Source: Robbsia betulipollinis
Lineage (GTDB): Bacteria > Pseudomonadota > Gammaproteobacteria > Burkholderiales > Burkholderiaceae
Assembly (NCBI RefSeq): GCF_026624755.1
Contig: NZ_JAPMXC010000005.1
Location: 99,895-163,894, forward strand
DNA length: 64,000 nucleotides
Reading direction: 5' to 3'
Shown here piece after piece: positions 55,492-64,000 of this stretch. The number at the start of each line of letters is the position of its first letter. Position 1 is the stretch's first letter. The notes beneath the pieces were generated by a model. That model saw nothing but the letters and a program-made list of their open reading frames with translations. It was not told where the DNA came from and made no database searches. A program made the position numbers and the translations under genes.

Positions 55492-56466
55492 CTAGATGAC
55501 GAAGCGCTCGCCCGCGGGGCTGACCGCCTTGAGCGCCGTGATCCAGCGGCCCGCCGGCAAGCGGTAGCGCTTGCCGACATGCGCGGCGCGCACCTGCAGG
55601 TCGGACCAGGCGAAATCGAGCGGCGGCCCGCTGAACGCCAGGGCGATCCGGTTGCCTTCGTGCACTTCCGGCAGCGCGACCACGCGGCCGTCGAACGCGG
55701 CCTTCAGGTGTCGCATATTGCGCTCGAAGCTCGGGTGGTCGCCGAACAGGTTGACGGTCAGCATGCCGGGGGCGGCAAGCGTCGCGCGGCAGGCACGGTA
55801 GAACGCCACGCTGTCGAGCATCGGACCGCGCGCGGTCGCGTCGTAGAGATCGACCTGGAGCACACCGACCTGACCGTGCTGCCGTGCGTCGTTCACATAG
55901 TCCCAGGCATCCGCCTCGATCACCGCGAGACGGGCATCGTCGTCGGGCAGCGCGAACATGCTGCGCGCGGCGATGACCACCGACGGGTTCAGCTCGACCG
56001 CCTCGACACGGCTTTCCGGCAATTCGCGATAGCACCATTTGGTCAGCGCCGCCGCACCCAGGCCGAGCTGCGTGACCCGCGCGGGCGCGTTGAGAAACAG
56101 CAGCCAGGCCATCATCTGCTCGGCGTATTCGAGTTCGAGCTCGAAGGGCTTGCGCAGGCGCATCGCCCCCTGCACCCACTCCGTGCCGAAATGCAGATAG
56201 CGCACGCCGGCCAGTTCCGAAAACGTCACCGGCGCGAAGCGCGGCTGGCGCGCGCGGACTTGCCGGTCGGCCTGCGCGAGCGCCGCCGGCATCTCGCGCT
56301 TCGCCTCGCGCTGCGTGCGCTTGGCGTAAGTCGGACCGGTGTCCGCTTGCGTATCCGCCCCGTCCCCCGCGTCCTCGTCGTCGGATACGGCGGCGGGTGC
56401 CGCCCGGCGGATGCCCCGGCCGAATGCGCGCGCCTCGGCAGAGGCGCGCTTGATAAGCTTGCTCAT
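55492..56466 (-). CDS. Spermidine-synthase-like methyltransferase-fold protein
   Basis: A protein of 324 residues with the spermidine-synthase domain in its C-terminal two-thirds: VRYLHFGTEWVQGAMRL, YAEQMMAWLLFLN, the nucleotide site VTQLGLGAAALTKWCYRELP, AVELNPSVVIAARSMF, and GVLQVDLYDATARGP. The first 85 residues are charged and look disordered. The gate and amine-binding residues of true spermidine synthases are not all evident, so it may act on another substrate. No speD or polyamine gene is adjacent. Confidence 0.75.
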   Translation of the reverse strand: MSKLIKRASAEARAFGRGIRRAAPAAVSDDEDAGDGADTQADTGPTYAKRTQREAKREMPAALAQADRQVRARQPRFAPVTFSELAGVRYLHFGTEWVQGAMRLRKPFELELEYAEQMMAWLLFLNAPARVTQLGLGAAALTKWCYRELPESRVEAVELNPSVVIAARSMFALPDDDARLAVIEADAWDYVNDARQHGQVGVLQVDLYDATARGPMLDSVAFYRACRATLAAPGMLTVNLFGDHPSFERNMRHLKAAFDGRVVALPEVHEGNRIALAFSGPPLDFAWSDLQVRAAHVGKRYRLPAGRWITALKAVSPAGERFVI

Positions 56467-56588
56467 ACGTTTCCCATCCTGCTATGGCGCGCCAGGCGCC
56501 GGGTTTCCGATCGAACGAAAGCATAGCACTCACCGGGCGCAAGCAAGACGGCACCCGCTTGCCCGGCTTTGTGCGATGGGCACCGACG

Positions 56589-57134
56589 CTAGCCGAGCGG
56601 CAATGCCCGCCACGCCGCCAGCTTTTGCTCGAACGACAGCATCGCGTTGGCCGGACTCGACGACGGCAATACGAGCGTGCGATAGCCCGCTGCGGCCAAC
56701 AGCGGTGCGAACCGGCCGGCCGTCTTGCCATTGAAGCCCAGCGTCGCGAGTTGCGGGGCCTGCGCGCGCAGGCTCGCGAAGTCGTTCGGCCGGGCATGGC
56801 GGATCGCGGCATCGAGGCTGCCATCGCGATGGCATGCCGCCAGCACGTCCCATAGCCCGATGCCGTGGGACAGCAGGCAGTTCAGCCGTTCGGGATACGC
56901 AAGCGACACCAGGTCCTCGTTCAGCACGGTCCCGATCAAACGCCAGAATTGATTGCGTGGATGCGCGTAATACTGCGCCGCGCCCAGCGACGCGACACCG
57001 GGGAAACTGCCGAGGATCAGGGTGCGGGTCCGCGCGTCGAGCACGGGCGCAAAGCCCGCGAGCGCGGCAGCGCCGATACCCGTCTTGCCCGACGCATTCA
57101 GTAGGCCAGGCGTCGGTTTGCGAGCAGGGGCCAT
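56589..57134 (-). CDS. DNA-deoxyinosine glycosylase (uracil-DNA glycosylase superfamily, family 6 type)
   Basis: A UDG-fold protein of 181 residues with the motif LILGSFPGVASLGAAQYYAHPRNQFW near the N-terminus and LPSSSPANAM at the active end, the pattern of the hypoxanthine-DNA glycosylase group. It would excise deaminated adenine from DNA. Start 57134 (MAPARKP) is used; 57152 would add six residues. Its 5' end overlaps the 3' end of ubiC by 37 bp. Confidence 0.88.
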   Translation of the reverse strand: MAPARKPTPGLLNASGKTGIGAAALAGFAPVLDARTRTLILGSFPGVASLGAAQYYAHPRNQFWRLIGTVLNEDLVSLAYPERLNCLLSHGIGLWDVLAACHRDGSLDAAIRHARPNDFASLRAQAPQLATLGFNGKTAGRFAPLLAAAGYRTLVLPSSSPANAMLSFEQKLAAWRALPLG

Positions 57135-57844
57135 AGATCCGGAAGAAAGCATTCGGTGATCAACAGCGGCGCGCCGCGACGCTCGAACAGCGAACGGCGC
57201 GCGACGACCGGGTAACGACGGGGCGACCGGTCCCCCGCCTCCGCCCGGCCCCGGTCCGCGGTCGGAGGCAAACCCGCGAGCGGATCCATGCGCGAATACG
57301 CGCGCCGCGCGGCGAGCCGGCGCGAAACGAGCGCCGAACGCCGCACGGCGCGATCGTGATACAGAAGGTCGGCCAGGGGGCGCGTACGCAGCATCCGCAT
57401 CGATTTCCAGACGCCATGGCTATGCGCCACCGGCGTGACGCTGTGGGCGGCGACGCAGGGCACGTCGCCGACACTGAGCAGGACTTCGCGCGTCCACACG
57501 CGTAGCGCATGCGGTGCGCGGTCGTGCATGCCGGCGCCTGTATCGATGGATCGCAGGCAGGCGCTTTCATCCGGCCAGGCCGCGGCGATGGTTTCGCGCA
57601 CGACCCGCACGCTGACCGGGCCCAGTTGGGCGAGATGCGCGGTCAGCGAGCCGCCCCGGCTCACCCAGTCTTTCTGGTCCGGGTCGAGCAACGGCCCGGG
57701 CCGCACGCGCCAGCGCGCGCGGCCCGCCGGCATGGCGAAGGCCCCGGCGGCACCCGCCGCACCGAGTGCATCGCCACGCGTCGGCCGCTGCCGTGTCGCC
57801 CGGCGCCCGGCATGACGCGACGCGCCACGCGCGGACAATGTCAT
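57098..57844 (-). CDS. ubiC: Chorismate pyruvate-lyase UbiC
   Basis: UbiC splits chorismate into 4-hydroxybenzoate and pyruvate, the first step of ubiquinone synthesis. The 248-residue protein is longer than E. coli UbiC (165). Family signals are HALRVWTREVLLSVGDVPCVAAHSVTP, RTRPLADLLYHD, ARRSLFERRGAPLLITECFLPDLW. The first 45 residues are basic and low-complexity, and an inserted stretch lies near 195-215. It starts 23 bp after htpG and overlaps the glycosylase gene. Confidence 0.87.
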   Translation of the reverse strand: MTLSARGASRHAGRRATRQRPTRGDALGAAGAAGAFAMPAGRARWRVRPGPLLDPDQKDWVSRGGSLTAHLAQLGPVSVRVVRETIAAAWPDESACLRSIDTGAGMHDRAPHALRVWTREVLLSVGDVPCVAAHSVTPVAHSHGVWKSMRMLRTRPLADLLYHDRAVRRSALVSRRLAARRAYSRMDPLAGLPPTADRGRAEAGDRSPRRYPVVARRSLFERRGAPLLITECFLPDLWPLLANRRLAY

Positions 57845-57867
57845 GCCCACGGGCGGCACGACGTCCC

Positions 57868-59754
57868 TCACTTGCCGGCGGCAGCCAGCAACAGGCTGTT
57901 CGCCCGTCGGACATAGGCGTTCGGATCTTCCAGGCTGCCGCCCTCGGCCAGCAATGCCTGGTCGAACAGCAGATGGCACCAGTCGTCGATATGCGGCGTA
58001 TCGGCGCTCAACTGCTTGACCAGCGGATGCTCGGGATTGATCTCGAGGATCGGCTGTGCCGCCGGGGCATTCTGCCCCGCCGCCTTCAACATGCGCTGCA
58101 GATAGCCGCTCATCGCGCCGTCGTCGGCCACCAGGCACGACGGCGAATCCGTCAAACGGAACGTCAGCCGCACATCCTTGGCCTTGTCCTTGAGCACCTC
58201 CTTCGCCTTTTCGACCAGCGGCTTCAGCGCGTCGCCCACCTGCTCCTGCACTTCCTTCTCGGCTTCGTCCGGCACCAGATCGAGATCGCCCCGCGCGACG
58301 CTGGCGATCGGCTTGCCTTCGAACTCGGTCAGGAAGGACAGCATCCATTCGTCCACACGATCCGTCAGCAACAGCACCTCGATGCCCTTCTTGCGGAAGA
58401 CCTCGAGATGCGGACTGTTGCGCGCGGCGCGCCAGCTGTCGGCGCTGACGTAATAGATCTTCGTCTGCGATTCCTTCATGCGGCCGACGTACTCCGCGAG
58501 CGACACCTTTTGCGCGTCGCTATCGTCGTGCGTGCTGGAGAAACGCACCAGCTTCGCAAGCCGCTCCCGGTTCGCGTTGTCCTCGCCGATGCCTTCCTTC
58601 AGCACCTGACCGAACTCGCCCCAGAACGTCGCGTATTTGTCCGCTTCGTTCTCGGCCAGCTCCTCGAGCATCGACAGCACGCGCTTGGTCACGCCGTCGC
58701 GAATCGCGCGCACGTCGCGGCTTTCCTGCAGGATCTCGCGCGACACGTTCAGCGGCAGATCGCTGGAGTCGACCACGCCGCGGATGAAACGCAGATAGGA
58801 CGGCAGCAGCTGCTCGGCGTCGTCCATGATGAACACGCGCTTCACATACAATTTCAGGCCGCCGCGCTGGCTGCGGTCCCACAGGTCGAACGGCGCCTTC
58901 GACGGCAGGTAAAGCAGCTGGGTGTACTCGGTCCGCCCTTCGACGCGGTTGTGCGTCCAGGCCAGCGGGTCGTCCTGCGTATGCGCCAGATGCTTGTAGA
59001 AGCTCGTGTACTGCTCGGCGTCGATGTCGTTCTTCGAACGGGTCCAGAGCGCGCTCGCCTGGTTGACCGTTTCGAATTCGTCCTTCACGACCATCTCGCT
59101 TTTTTCCGCGTCCCATTCTTCCTTCTGCATAAGGATCGGCAGCGCGATGTGGTCGGAGTATTTCTGGATCAGCGACTTCAGCTTCCACGACGACAGCAGT
59201 TCGTCTTCGTCGGCGCGCAGATGCAGCGTGATGGTGGTGCCGCGCTGCGCGCGCTCGATCGTCTCGATCGCGAACTCGCCGTCGCCCGCGCTTTCCCAGC
59301 GCACGCCCTCGGCGGCCGGCTTGCCGGCGCGGCGCGTCTCGACGGTGATGCGGTCGGCGACGATGAAGCCCGAATAGAAGCCCACGCCGAACTGGCCGAT
59401 CAGCGCCGCGTCCTTCTGCTGGTCGCCCGACAGCCGGTCGAAGAAATCGCGCGTGCCCGACTTCGCGATCGTGCCGAGATTGGCGATCGCCTCGTCGCGG
59501 CTCATGCCGATACCGTTGTCGTCGATGGTGATCGTGCGGGCGGCGGCGTCATGCGTGACGCGGATGCGCAGGTCGGGGTCGTTCTCCAGCAGCGAGCCGT
59601 CGGCGATCGCCTCGAAGCGCAACTTGTCCGCCGCGTCCGACGCATTGGATACCAGTTCGCGCAGGAAGATCTCCTTGTTGCTGTACAGCGAATGGATCAT
59701 CAGTTGCAGAAGTTGCTTCACTTCCGTCTGAAAACTCATTGTTTCTTGCGCCAT
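57868..59754 (-). CDS. htpG: Chaperone HtpG (Hsp90)
   Basis: HtpG is the bacterial Hsp90, an ATP-driven dimeric chaperone. The 628-residue protein shows [22 protein letters not shown], the ATP-site motifs DNGIGM and [15 protein letters not shown], the middle domain and the C-terminal dimerisation part ending LLAAAGK. ATG 59754 ([14 protein letters not shown]) has AGGA at good spacing. The next genes on the strand are ubiC and a DNA glycosylase, both within short or negative distances. Confidence 0.98.
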   Translation of the reverse strand: MAQETMSFQTEVKQLLQLMIHSLYSNKEIFLRELVSNASDAADKLRFEAIADGSLLENDPDLRIRVTHDAAARTITIDDNGIGMSRDEAIANLGTIAKSGTRDFFDRLSGDQQKDAALIGQFGVGFYSGFIVADRITVETRRAGKPAAEGVRWESAGDGEFAIETIERAQRGTTITLHLRADEDELLSSWKLKSLIQKYSDHIALPILMQKEEWDAEKSEMVVKDEFETVNQASALWTRSKNDIDAEQYTSFYKHLAHTQDDPLAWTHNRVEGRTEYTQLLYLPSKAPFDLWDRSQRGGLKLYVKRVFIMDDAEQLLPSYLRFIRGVVDSSDLPLNVSREILQESRDVRAIRDGVTKRVLSMLEELAENEADKYATFWGEFGQVLKEGIGEDNANRERLAKLVRFSSTHDDSDAQKVSLAEYVGRMKESQTKIYYVSADSWRAARNSPHLEVFRKKGIEVLLLTDRVDEWMLSFLTEFEGKPIASVARGDLDLVPDEAEKEVQEQVGDALKPLVEKAKEVLKDKAKDVRLTFRLTDSPSCLVADDGAMSGYLQRMLKAAGQNAPAAQPILEINPEHPLVKQLSADTPHIDDWCHLLFDQALLAEGGSLEDPNAYVRRANSLLLAAAGK

Positions 59755-59849
59755 GCTCGTTCCTGAAATATCGGTCGTTAGGGAGATGGGCGGCCCGGCG
59801 TGCGAACCCCCTGATTCCGCGCACATGGGGACGCATCCTGTGGTTTTCA

Positions 59850-59890
59850 AGGCGTCGGGCACCAGGCGTCGGGCACCAGGCGTGGGCACC
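59850..59890. repeat. Three 14-bp direct repeats between htpG and the MocR gene
   Basis: AGGCGTCGGGCACC occurs at 59850-59863 and 59864-59877, and a third copy lacking one C is at 59878-59890. They lie in the 147-bp gap before htpG, 11 bp from the MocR stop codon. Confidence 0.8.
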
Positions 59891-59901
59891 AAGGCGACGC
59901 G

Positions 59902-61377
59902 TCACGCCCCATGCTGCTGTATGTACGCCGCAAGAAAGGCGAGGAAGTCGGGGTCTCCGCAGTTGGCGGTGTTGAAGCGCATCCACGTGGAAGGCGTCTG
60001 ATAGGGCGAAAACAGCGCGCCTGGCGCGAGCAGATAGCCGCGCTCATACCCGGCCGTCGTCAGCGCGCTGCTGTCCACATGCGCGTCGGCCCAGAGAAAC
60101 AGGCCGGCCTGCGGTTCATTGAACAGCGTCAGCCCGGCCTGCACGAGCGCCCGCGCCGTGACGCCCCGGACCTCGTCCAGACGCACGCGCAGATGTTCCA
60201 CGTGACGCCGGTAATGGCCTTCGGTCAGGATCCGGTAGACGATTCGCTCGCCGGTTTCGGGACTGGTCATTCCGGCCAGCATTTTCTGGTCGGCCAGGGT
60301 TCCGGCCAGCGCCGCGTCGCAGGCGATATAGCCCACCCGTAGATTCGGCGCGAGCGTCTTCGAGAAACTGCTCAGATAAATGACCCGCCGCAACTGGTCC
60401 AGGCTGGCGAGGCGCGTCCCCGGCACCGTCGCCGGCAGCAGATCGCCAAAAATGTCGTCTTCGACCACCATGAAATCGTAGCGTTCGGCAAGTTGCAGCA
60501 CGCGATGCGCCTGCGCCGCGCTCAACGACGTGCTGGTGGGATTGTGCAGCAGGGAATTCAACAAAAGGAGTTTCGGCCGCCAGGTTTCGGCGAGCGATTC
60601 GAGCGCGTCCAGGTCGGGGCCCTCCGGGGTATAGGGCACCCCCAGCAGCCGCGCGCCCTGCGCGGCGAAACGTCCGAACATCTGGAACCAGGCCGGATCG
60701 CCCACCAGCACCGCGTCGCCCGGCTGTACATACAGCCGGGAAATCAGGTCGATCGCCTGGGTGACGCCCGAGGTCAGGACGATCTGCTCCGGGCGCGCGC
60801 CGATTTCGAGTTCCGCCAGCCGCACCTGCAGTTGCTGGCGCAGCGGCAGAAACCCCTGCGGCGTGCCGTGGCGCAACAGCGTTTGTCCCCCCAGCCGGCC
60901 CAACGCCTTGAGCGCGTTGGACAGCAGGTCGCCATCGAGCCAGCGGCCCGGCAGGAAGCCCAGCCCGGGCCCCTTGTCCGAGGCGGTGGTGTGCATCATG
61001 TTGTTCAGCAGCCAGGGCACGTCGATGCTGGGCGGCGGCGGGCGTAACGCGCCGCCTTCGCGCCCGCCGCGCGACGCATGGGACGACGCGCCAGGCGTGC
61101 CCGCGGCGGTCCGTTCCCGGACATAGAAACCCGAGCCGCGCCGCGCTTCGAGATAGCCCAGCGCCACCAGCCGCTCATACGACTCGACCACGGTGAAGCG
61201 GGAGATGCCCTTGTCGAGCGCGAGCCGCCGGATCGACGGCATCCGCAGGCCCGGACGAAATACCCGTTCGTCGATGCGCCGCCGCGCCCACTGGACCAGC
61301 TGTTCCACCAGCGTCAGCTGGTCCGAGCCGACCGGCGCGGGGATATTTTCAAGCAGGCTCGACATGATCTCATCCAA
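59902..61377 (-). CDS. MocR-type regulator (GntR HTH plus aminotransferase domain)
   Basis: A transcription factor of 491 residues. Residues 20-90 form a winged helix of GntR type (LRMPSIRRLALDKGISRFTVVESYERLVALGYLEARRGSG). Residues about 120-490 are a fold-type I aminotransferase domain with LTSGVTQAIDLISRLY, EDDIFGDLL and the PLP-lysine segment YLSSFSKTLAPNLRVGYI. MocR proteins bind PLP or an amino acid adduct and control PLP, GABA or transport genes. Its likely target is the divergent DUF2917 gene and itself, through the palindrome at 61450-61464. Confidence 0.92.
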   Translation of the reverse strand: MDEIMSSLLENIPAPVGSDQLTLVEQLVQWARRRIDERVFRPGLRMPSIRRLALDKGISRFTVVESYERLVALGYLEARRGSGFYVRERTAAGTPGASSHASRGGREGGALRPPPPSIDVPWLLNNMMHTTASDKGPGLGFLPGRWLDGDLLSNALKALGRLGGQTLLRHGTPQGFLPLRQQLQVRLAELEIGARPEQIVLTSGVTQAIDLISRLYVQPGDAVLVGDPAWFQMFGRFAAQGARLLGVPYTPEGPDLDALESLAETWRPKLLLLNSLLHNPTSTSLSAAQAHRVLQLAERYDFMVVEDDIFGDLLPATVPGTRLASLDQLRRVIYLSSFSKTLAPNLRVGYIACDAALAGTLADQKMLAGMTSPETGERIVYRILTEGHYRRHVEHLRVRLDEVRGVTARALVQAGLTLFNEPQAGLFLWADAHVDSSALTTAGYERGYLLAPGALFSPYQTPSTWMRFNTANCGDPDFLAFLAAYIQQHGA

Positions 61378-61449
61378 AAAAACGCTTCGTACGGTGCGGG
61401 TGCGCGCCGCGCATGGCGAACTGTATCGCAGATTATCTCAAAAAGTGTA

Positions 61450-61464
61450 CCGTTACTGTAACGG
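61450..61464. promoter_or_regulatory. Perfect 15-bp palindrome, candidate MocR operator
   Basis: CCGTTAC-T-GTAACGG is a perfect inverted repeat with a 1-bp centre; a further CCGTTA half-site stands at 61471-61476. It lies in the 173-bp gap between the divergent MocR and DUF2917 genes. It overlaps the -35 positions implied by TATGAT (61475-61480, plus strand) and GATAAT (61437-61432, minus strand). Confidence 0.65.
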
Positions 61465-61550
61465 CATTGGCCGTTATGATTTTCGCCATACCTTCTTGTC
61501 CGCTCGGGCCGGCGTCAACGGGCCGTCGGCAGCCCTCGCCGGAGACCTTC

Positions 61551-61892
61551 ATGCGACAGATCCAGCATTACCAGCTCGACGCGCGTCAGTGCGCGCTGTT
61601 CGAGACGCGTTCCCGAACCACATTCGTCCTTGGGCAGGGACACCTCTGGGTCACGATCGAGGGCGAGAGCGCCGATCACTGGCTGGCAGCGGGCGACAGT
61701 CTCGACGTCGCCGCGGGGCGCGGCGTCTGGCTGGGCGCGGACAGCGCCGACACCTGTCTGGACATCCTCCAGGAACGGCAGGACTCCCGCCCTCGCCTGA
61801 CGGCCCTGGTCCGGGCATCGGCGCGGCACCTGCGACGCCACGTCCGGATGTGGCATCGAAATACCACACAGCGCTTGAATCCCGGCGCATGA
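61551..61892 (+). CDS. DUF2917 family protein
   Basis: A small protein of 113 residues with no export signal. The DUF2917 core is seen in LFETRSRTTFVLGQGHLWVTIEGESADHWLAAGDSLDVAAGRGVWLG, a cupin-like beta fold. Function is unknown. ATG 61551 follows GGAG at six bases, so longer in-frame starts are not used. It is divergent from a MocR regulator, an arrangement often seen for this family in Burkholderia. Confidence 0.88.
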   Translation: MRQIQHYQLDARQCALFETRSRTTFVLGQGHLWVTIEGESADHWLAAGDSLDVAAGRGVWLGADSADTCLDILQERQDSRPRLTALVRASARHLRRHVRMWHRNTTQRLNPGA

Positions 61893-61981
61893 CGCGGCAG
61901 ACTGCCGGGCGGGCGCGTTCATTCCGTGCGCGCCGCGTTGCATCACACCGCCTCACCGCCTGACTCTCGACGCTGCCTCGC

Positions 61982-62656
61982 ATGACCATCCGCCTGATCC
62001 AACCCGACCACCTGATCGTGATCGCCCGTACGCTTGCCGAAGGCATCGACTACGTCGCCGACGCCCTGCATGCCGCGCCCACGATCGTGGCAGCGGCCTC
62101 CGAGATGGGCAGCCACAGCGCGCGCCTCGCGCTGTGGCAAGGCCTGTATCTGGAAGTGGTGGCCGCCGATAGCGAAACGCCCCCGGTGCAGGCGCCGCGC
62201 TGGCACGGGCTGGACCATACCGCGATTCGCCTGCGCGCCGCCCATGGCCCGTTTCTCGCGCATTGGGTCGCGCGCGTCGAGCGCCCGCGCCATCTCGAGC
62301 GCTGGGCCGCCCAGTATCCACGCCGCATCCCGCCGGTGCGCACGATCCGCCACGGCGCACGCTCGGCCAGCGCCGCGCTCGAACCCGGCGGCGGATTTCC
62401 GGCCTGGCGCGGCGCCGGCGACGGGCTGCTGCCCACCCTGATGCAATGGGACGATGCGCACCACCCCGCCGCATCGCTTCCCGAGACCGGCATCGCCCTC
62501 AAGGCGCTGCACGGTTTTCACCCCGCGCCCGAACTGATCGGAGAGCACCTCCGGTGGCTCGGGCTCGATACGCTGTTGACGGTCGAGCCGACGCTGGTGG
62601 AACCCAGCCTGTTCGCCGAATTCGACACGCCCGCCGGCGTCAGGACGCTGAAATGA
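61982..62656 (+). CDS. VOC-superfamily protein (glyoxalase-like domain)
   Basis: A protein of 224 residues matching the Glyoxalase_3 type: it opens IRLIQPDHLIVIARTLAEGIDYVADAL and has MGSHSARLALWQGLYLEVVAAD, GLDHTAIRLR, and GFHPAPELIGEHLRWLGLD. The two halves suggest paired beta-alpha-beta-beta-beta modules that could bind a metal through His10, Glu58 and similar residues. The substrate is unknown. It is 89 bp after the DUF2917 gene and 85 bp before the aminotransferase gene. Confidence 0.85.
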   Translation: MTIRLIQPDHLIVIARTLAEGIDYVADALHAAPTIVAAASEMGSHSARLALWQGLYLEVVAADSETPPVQAPRWHGLDHTAIRLRAAHGPFLAHWVARVERPRHLERWAAQYPRRIPPVRTIRHGARSASAALEPGGGFPAWRGAGDGLLPTLMQWDDAHHPAASLPETGIALKALHGFHPAPELIGEHLRWLGLDTLLTVEPTLVEPSLFAEFDTPAGVRTLK

Positions 62657-62741
62657 CCCCGGCGGAAGCGCAGACGAAGCAGACAGAAGCAGGCTAGCCG
62701 CGCACGGGGTGCGCGCCCTGGAAGCATTACCGGACGAGACC

Positions 62742-63941
62742 ATGAACATGAATGACGCACCGCAACCCACCTGGCAGCTGTCGCAGCGCGCCCGCAAGCT
62801 GACGAGTTCCGCGATCCGCGAGATCCTGAAAGTCACCGAACGTCCCGAGATCATTTCGTTCGCCGGCGGCCTGCCCTCTCCGGAAACCTTTCCGATCGCG
62901 GCGATGCGCGCCGCCACCGACCGCGTATTCGCGAACGACCCCGTCGCCGCGTTGCAGTACGCCCCCACCGAGGGCTACATGCCCCTGCGCGAATGGATCG
63001 CCGCGCGCCATTCGAGCGGCGGCGTGACGATCCGCGCCACGCAGGTGCTGGTTACCACCGGTTCGCAGCAGGCGCTGGACCTGATCGGCAAGGTTCTGAT
63101 CGACCCGGACAGCCGCGTGCTGGTCGAAACGCCCACCTACCTGGGGGCGCTGCAATCGTTCTCGATGTACGAGCCCGCCTATGCGTCCGTGCCATCGGAC
63201 GATCAAGGCCTGATTCCGGCCTCGCTGACCGCGTCGCTCACCGATGGCGCCCGCCTGCTGTACACGCAGCCGAATTTCCAGAATCCGACCGCGCGCCGCC
63301 TGCCGCTCGAGCGCCGCCAGGCACTGGCCGAGATCGCCCGTCAGGGACGTTTCCCGGTCATCGAGGACGACCCCTACGGCGCGCTCGATTATCGCGGCGA
63401 GCCCTTGCCCACGCTGTTGTCGCTCGCGCCCGAGCATATCGTGTACTTCGGCAGCTTTTCGAAGGTCCTCGCCCCGGGCCTGCGCGTGGGCTATGTGATC
63501 GCACCGGAAGAACTGCATTTCAAGCTGGTGCAGGCCAAGCAGGCGACGGATCTGCACACGCCGATCCTGACGCAGCGCATCGTCTACGAGGCGATCAAGG
63601 ACGGTTTCCTGGAGCAGCACGTGCCGACGGTGCGGGCGCTCTACAGGGAGCAGTGCGCCGCCATGCTCGCCGCGCTCACGCGCGCGATGCCGCCGGGCGT
63701 CACCTGGAACACACCCGAGGGCGGCATGTTCGTCTGGCTCACGCTGCCCGCCCATATCGATTCGATGGCGCTGCTCTCGGCCAGCGTGGCGCAAAATGTG
63801 GCGTTCGTCCCGGGCGAACCGTTCTACGCGAACGATCCCGGGAAGCATACGCTGCGGCTCTGTTTCTCGACGGTATCGCCAGCGCGCATCAATGCCGGCG
63901 TCGACATTCTCGCCCGCCTGATCGCCGACTGGCCGCGCTGA
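62742..63941 (+). CDS. PLP-dependent aminotransferase (2-aminoadipate aminotransferase type)
   Basis: A fold-type I aminotransferase of 399 residues without a DNA-binding domain. Seen are ISFAGGLPSPETFP, LQYAPTEGYMPLREWIAARH, VTTGSQQALDLIGK, YTQPNFQNPTARRLPLERR, EDDPYGALDYRG, the PLP-lysine region YFGSFSKVLAPGLRVGYV, and LRLCFSTVSP near the end. Family members act on 2-aminoadipate, aromatic or branched-chain amino acids. ATG 62742 or 62748 may be the start. It shares the fold with the MocR protein encoded nearby. Confidence 0.9.
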   Translation: MNMNDAPQPTWQLSQRARKLTSSAIREILKVTERPEIISFAGGLPSPETFPIAAMRAATDRVFANDPVAALQYAPTEGYMPLREWIAARHSSGGVTIRATQVLVTTGSQQALDLIGKVLIDPDSRVLVETPTYLGALQSFSMYEPAYASVPSDDQGLIPASLTASLTDGARLLYTQPNFQNPTARRLPLERRQALAEIARQGRFPVIEDDPYGALDYRGEPLPTLLSLAPEHIVYFGSFSKVLAPGLRVGYVIAPEELHFKLVQAKQATDLHTPILTQRIVYEAIKDGFLEQHVPTVRALYREQCAAMLAALTRAMPPGVTWNTPEGGMFVWLTLPAHIDSMALLSASVAQNVAFVPGEPFYANDPGKHTLRLCFSTVSPARINAGVDILARLIADWPR

Positions 63942-63977
63942 ACCTCGCTGCACTCACTTCTTTCAAGGAGCACCCCG

Positions 63978-64000
63978 ATGTCGCAATCTTCCGTCTATGA
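63978..64000 (+). CDS. Start of a further gene (cut by window edge)
   Basis: AAGGAG (63965-63970) is followed after seven bases by ATG at 63978, reading MSQSSVY before the window ends. The strong ribosome site shows that a gene begins here, in the same direction as the aminotransferase and 36 bp after its stop. Its product cannot be told. Confidence 0.6.

Overview
The window reads as core chromosome of a high-GC betaproteobacterium, most likely Burkholderiaceae (Burkholderia and relatives). This rests on gene order and family type: earP next to an EF-P carrying Arg32, the yceD-rpmF-plsX-fabHDG-acpP-fabF-rpoE-rseA-rseB-mucD-lepA-lepB-rnc-era-recO-pdxJ-acpS-nagZ string, a DUF1841 protein, a lone RnfB fused by overlap to nth, and a DUF2917 protein. 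I could not run a search, so genus is open. No insertion sequence, prophage, CRISPR array, integrase or rRNA was seen. One tRNA gene (Asn, GUU) is present.

Layout. 1-2453: 5' part of uvrC on the minus strand, then earP-efp on the plus strand (EF-P and the enzyme that rhamnosylates it). 2454-4833: an intergenic region with a dyad and a near-consensus sigma-54 promoter, then a BON-domain lipoprotein and a response regulator of NtrC type that has lost GAFTGA. 4884-25145: about 20 kb on the minus strand, from a sigma-70-type promoter at 25117-25145 through phospholipid and fatty acid synthesis, the sigma-E envelope stress operon, LepA, signal peptidase, RNase III, Era, RecO, PdxJ, AcpS and NagZ. 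25272-29388: maf, an RsmI-like methylase, an S49 peptidase, gph and rluC. 29372-33662: rne with a consensus promoter, a leader of about 630 nt and a terminator. 33847-38263: molybdenum cofactor genes moaA-mobA-moeA, a small membrane protein and an acetyltransferase. 38286-43681 (minus): rmuC, a 2-hydroxyacid dehydrogenase, an NhaD-type antiporter and pncB. 43994-49118: ferredoxin fdxA, tRNA-Asn with its own promoter and terminator, a CorA/ZntB transporter, a GH15 family protein and a TetR regulator. 49250-53269: rnfB-nth, DUF1841, two small cytochromes c, transaldolase. 53471-64000: SSS symporter with its DUF3311 partner, a spermidine-synthase-like protein, a DNA glycosylase, ubiC, htpG, a MocR regulator, DUF2917 and glyoxalase-like proteins, a PLP aminotransferase and the first codons of another gene.

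Features beyond the gene list. The window holds at least seven short tandem arrays with 12-15 bp units, nearly all at gene junctions. Two of them have units with dyad symmetry (GGTCA-GCG-TGACC, nine copies between convergent tal and the symporter gene; GTAC-x-GGG-TGT-CCC-x-GTAC, six copies between fabD and fabG). Other non-coding signals are the sigma-54 promoter with an upstream dyad, the structured rne leader, a 40-nt palindrome between acpP and fabF, an intrinsic terminator with no visible gene before it upstream of the GH15 gene, and a perfect 15-bp palindrome between the MocR regulator and the DUF2917 gene. No wholly new multi-gene system is evident; the most unusual unit is the sigma-54 / BON / GAFTGA-less regulator locus together with the array family.
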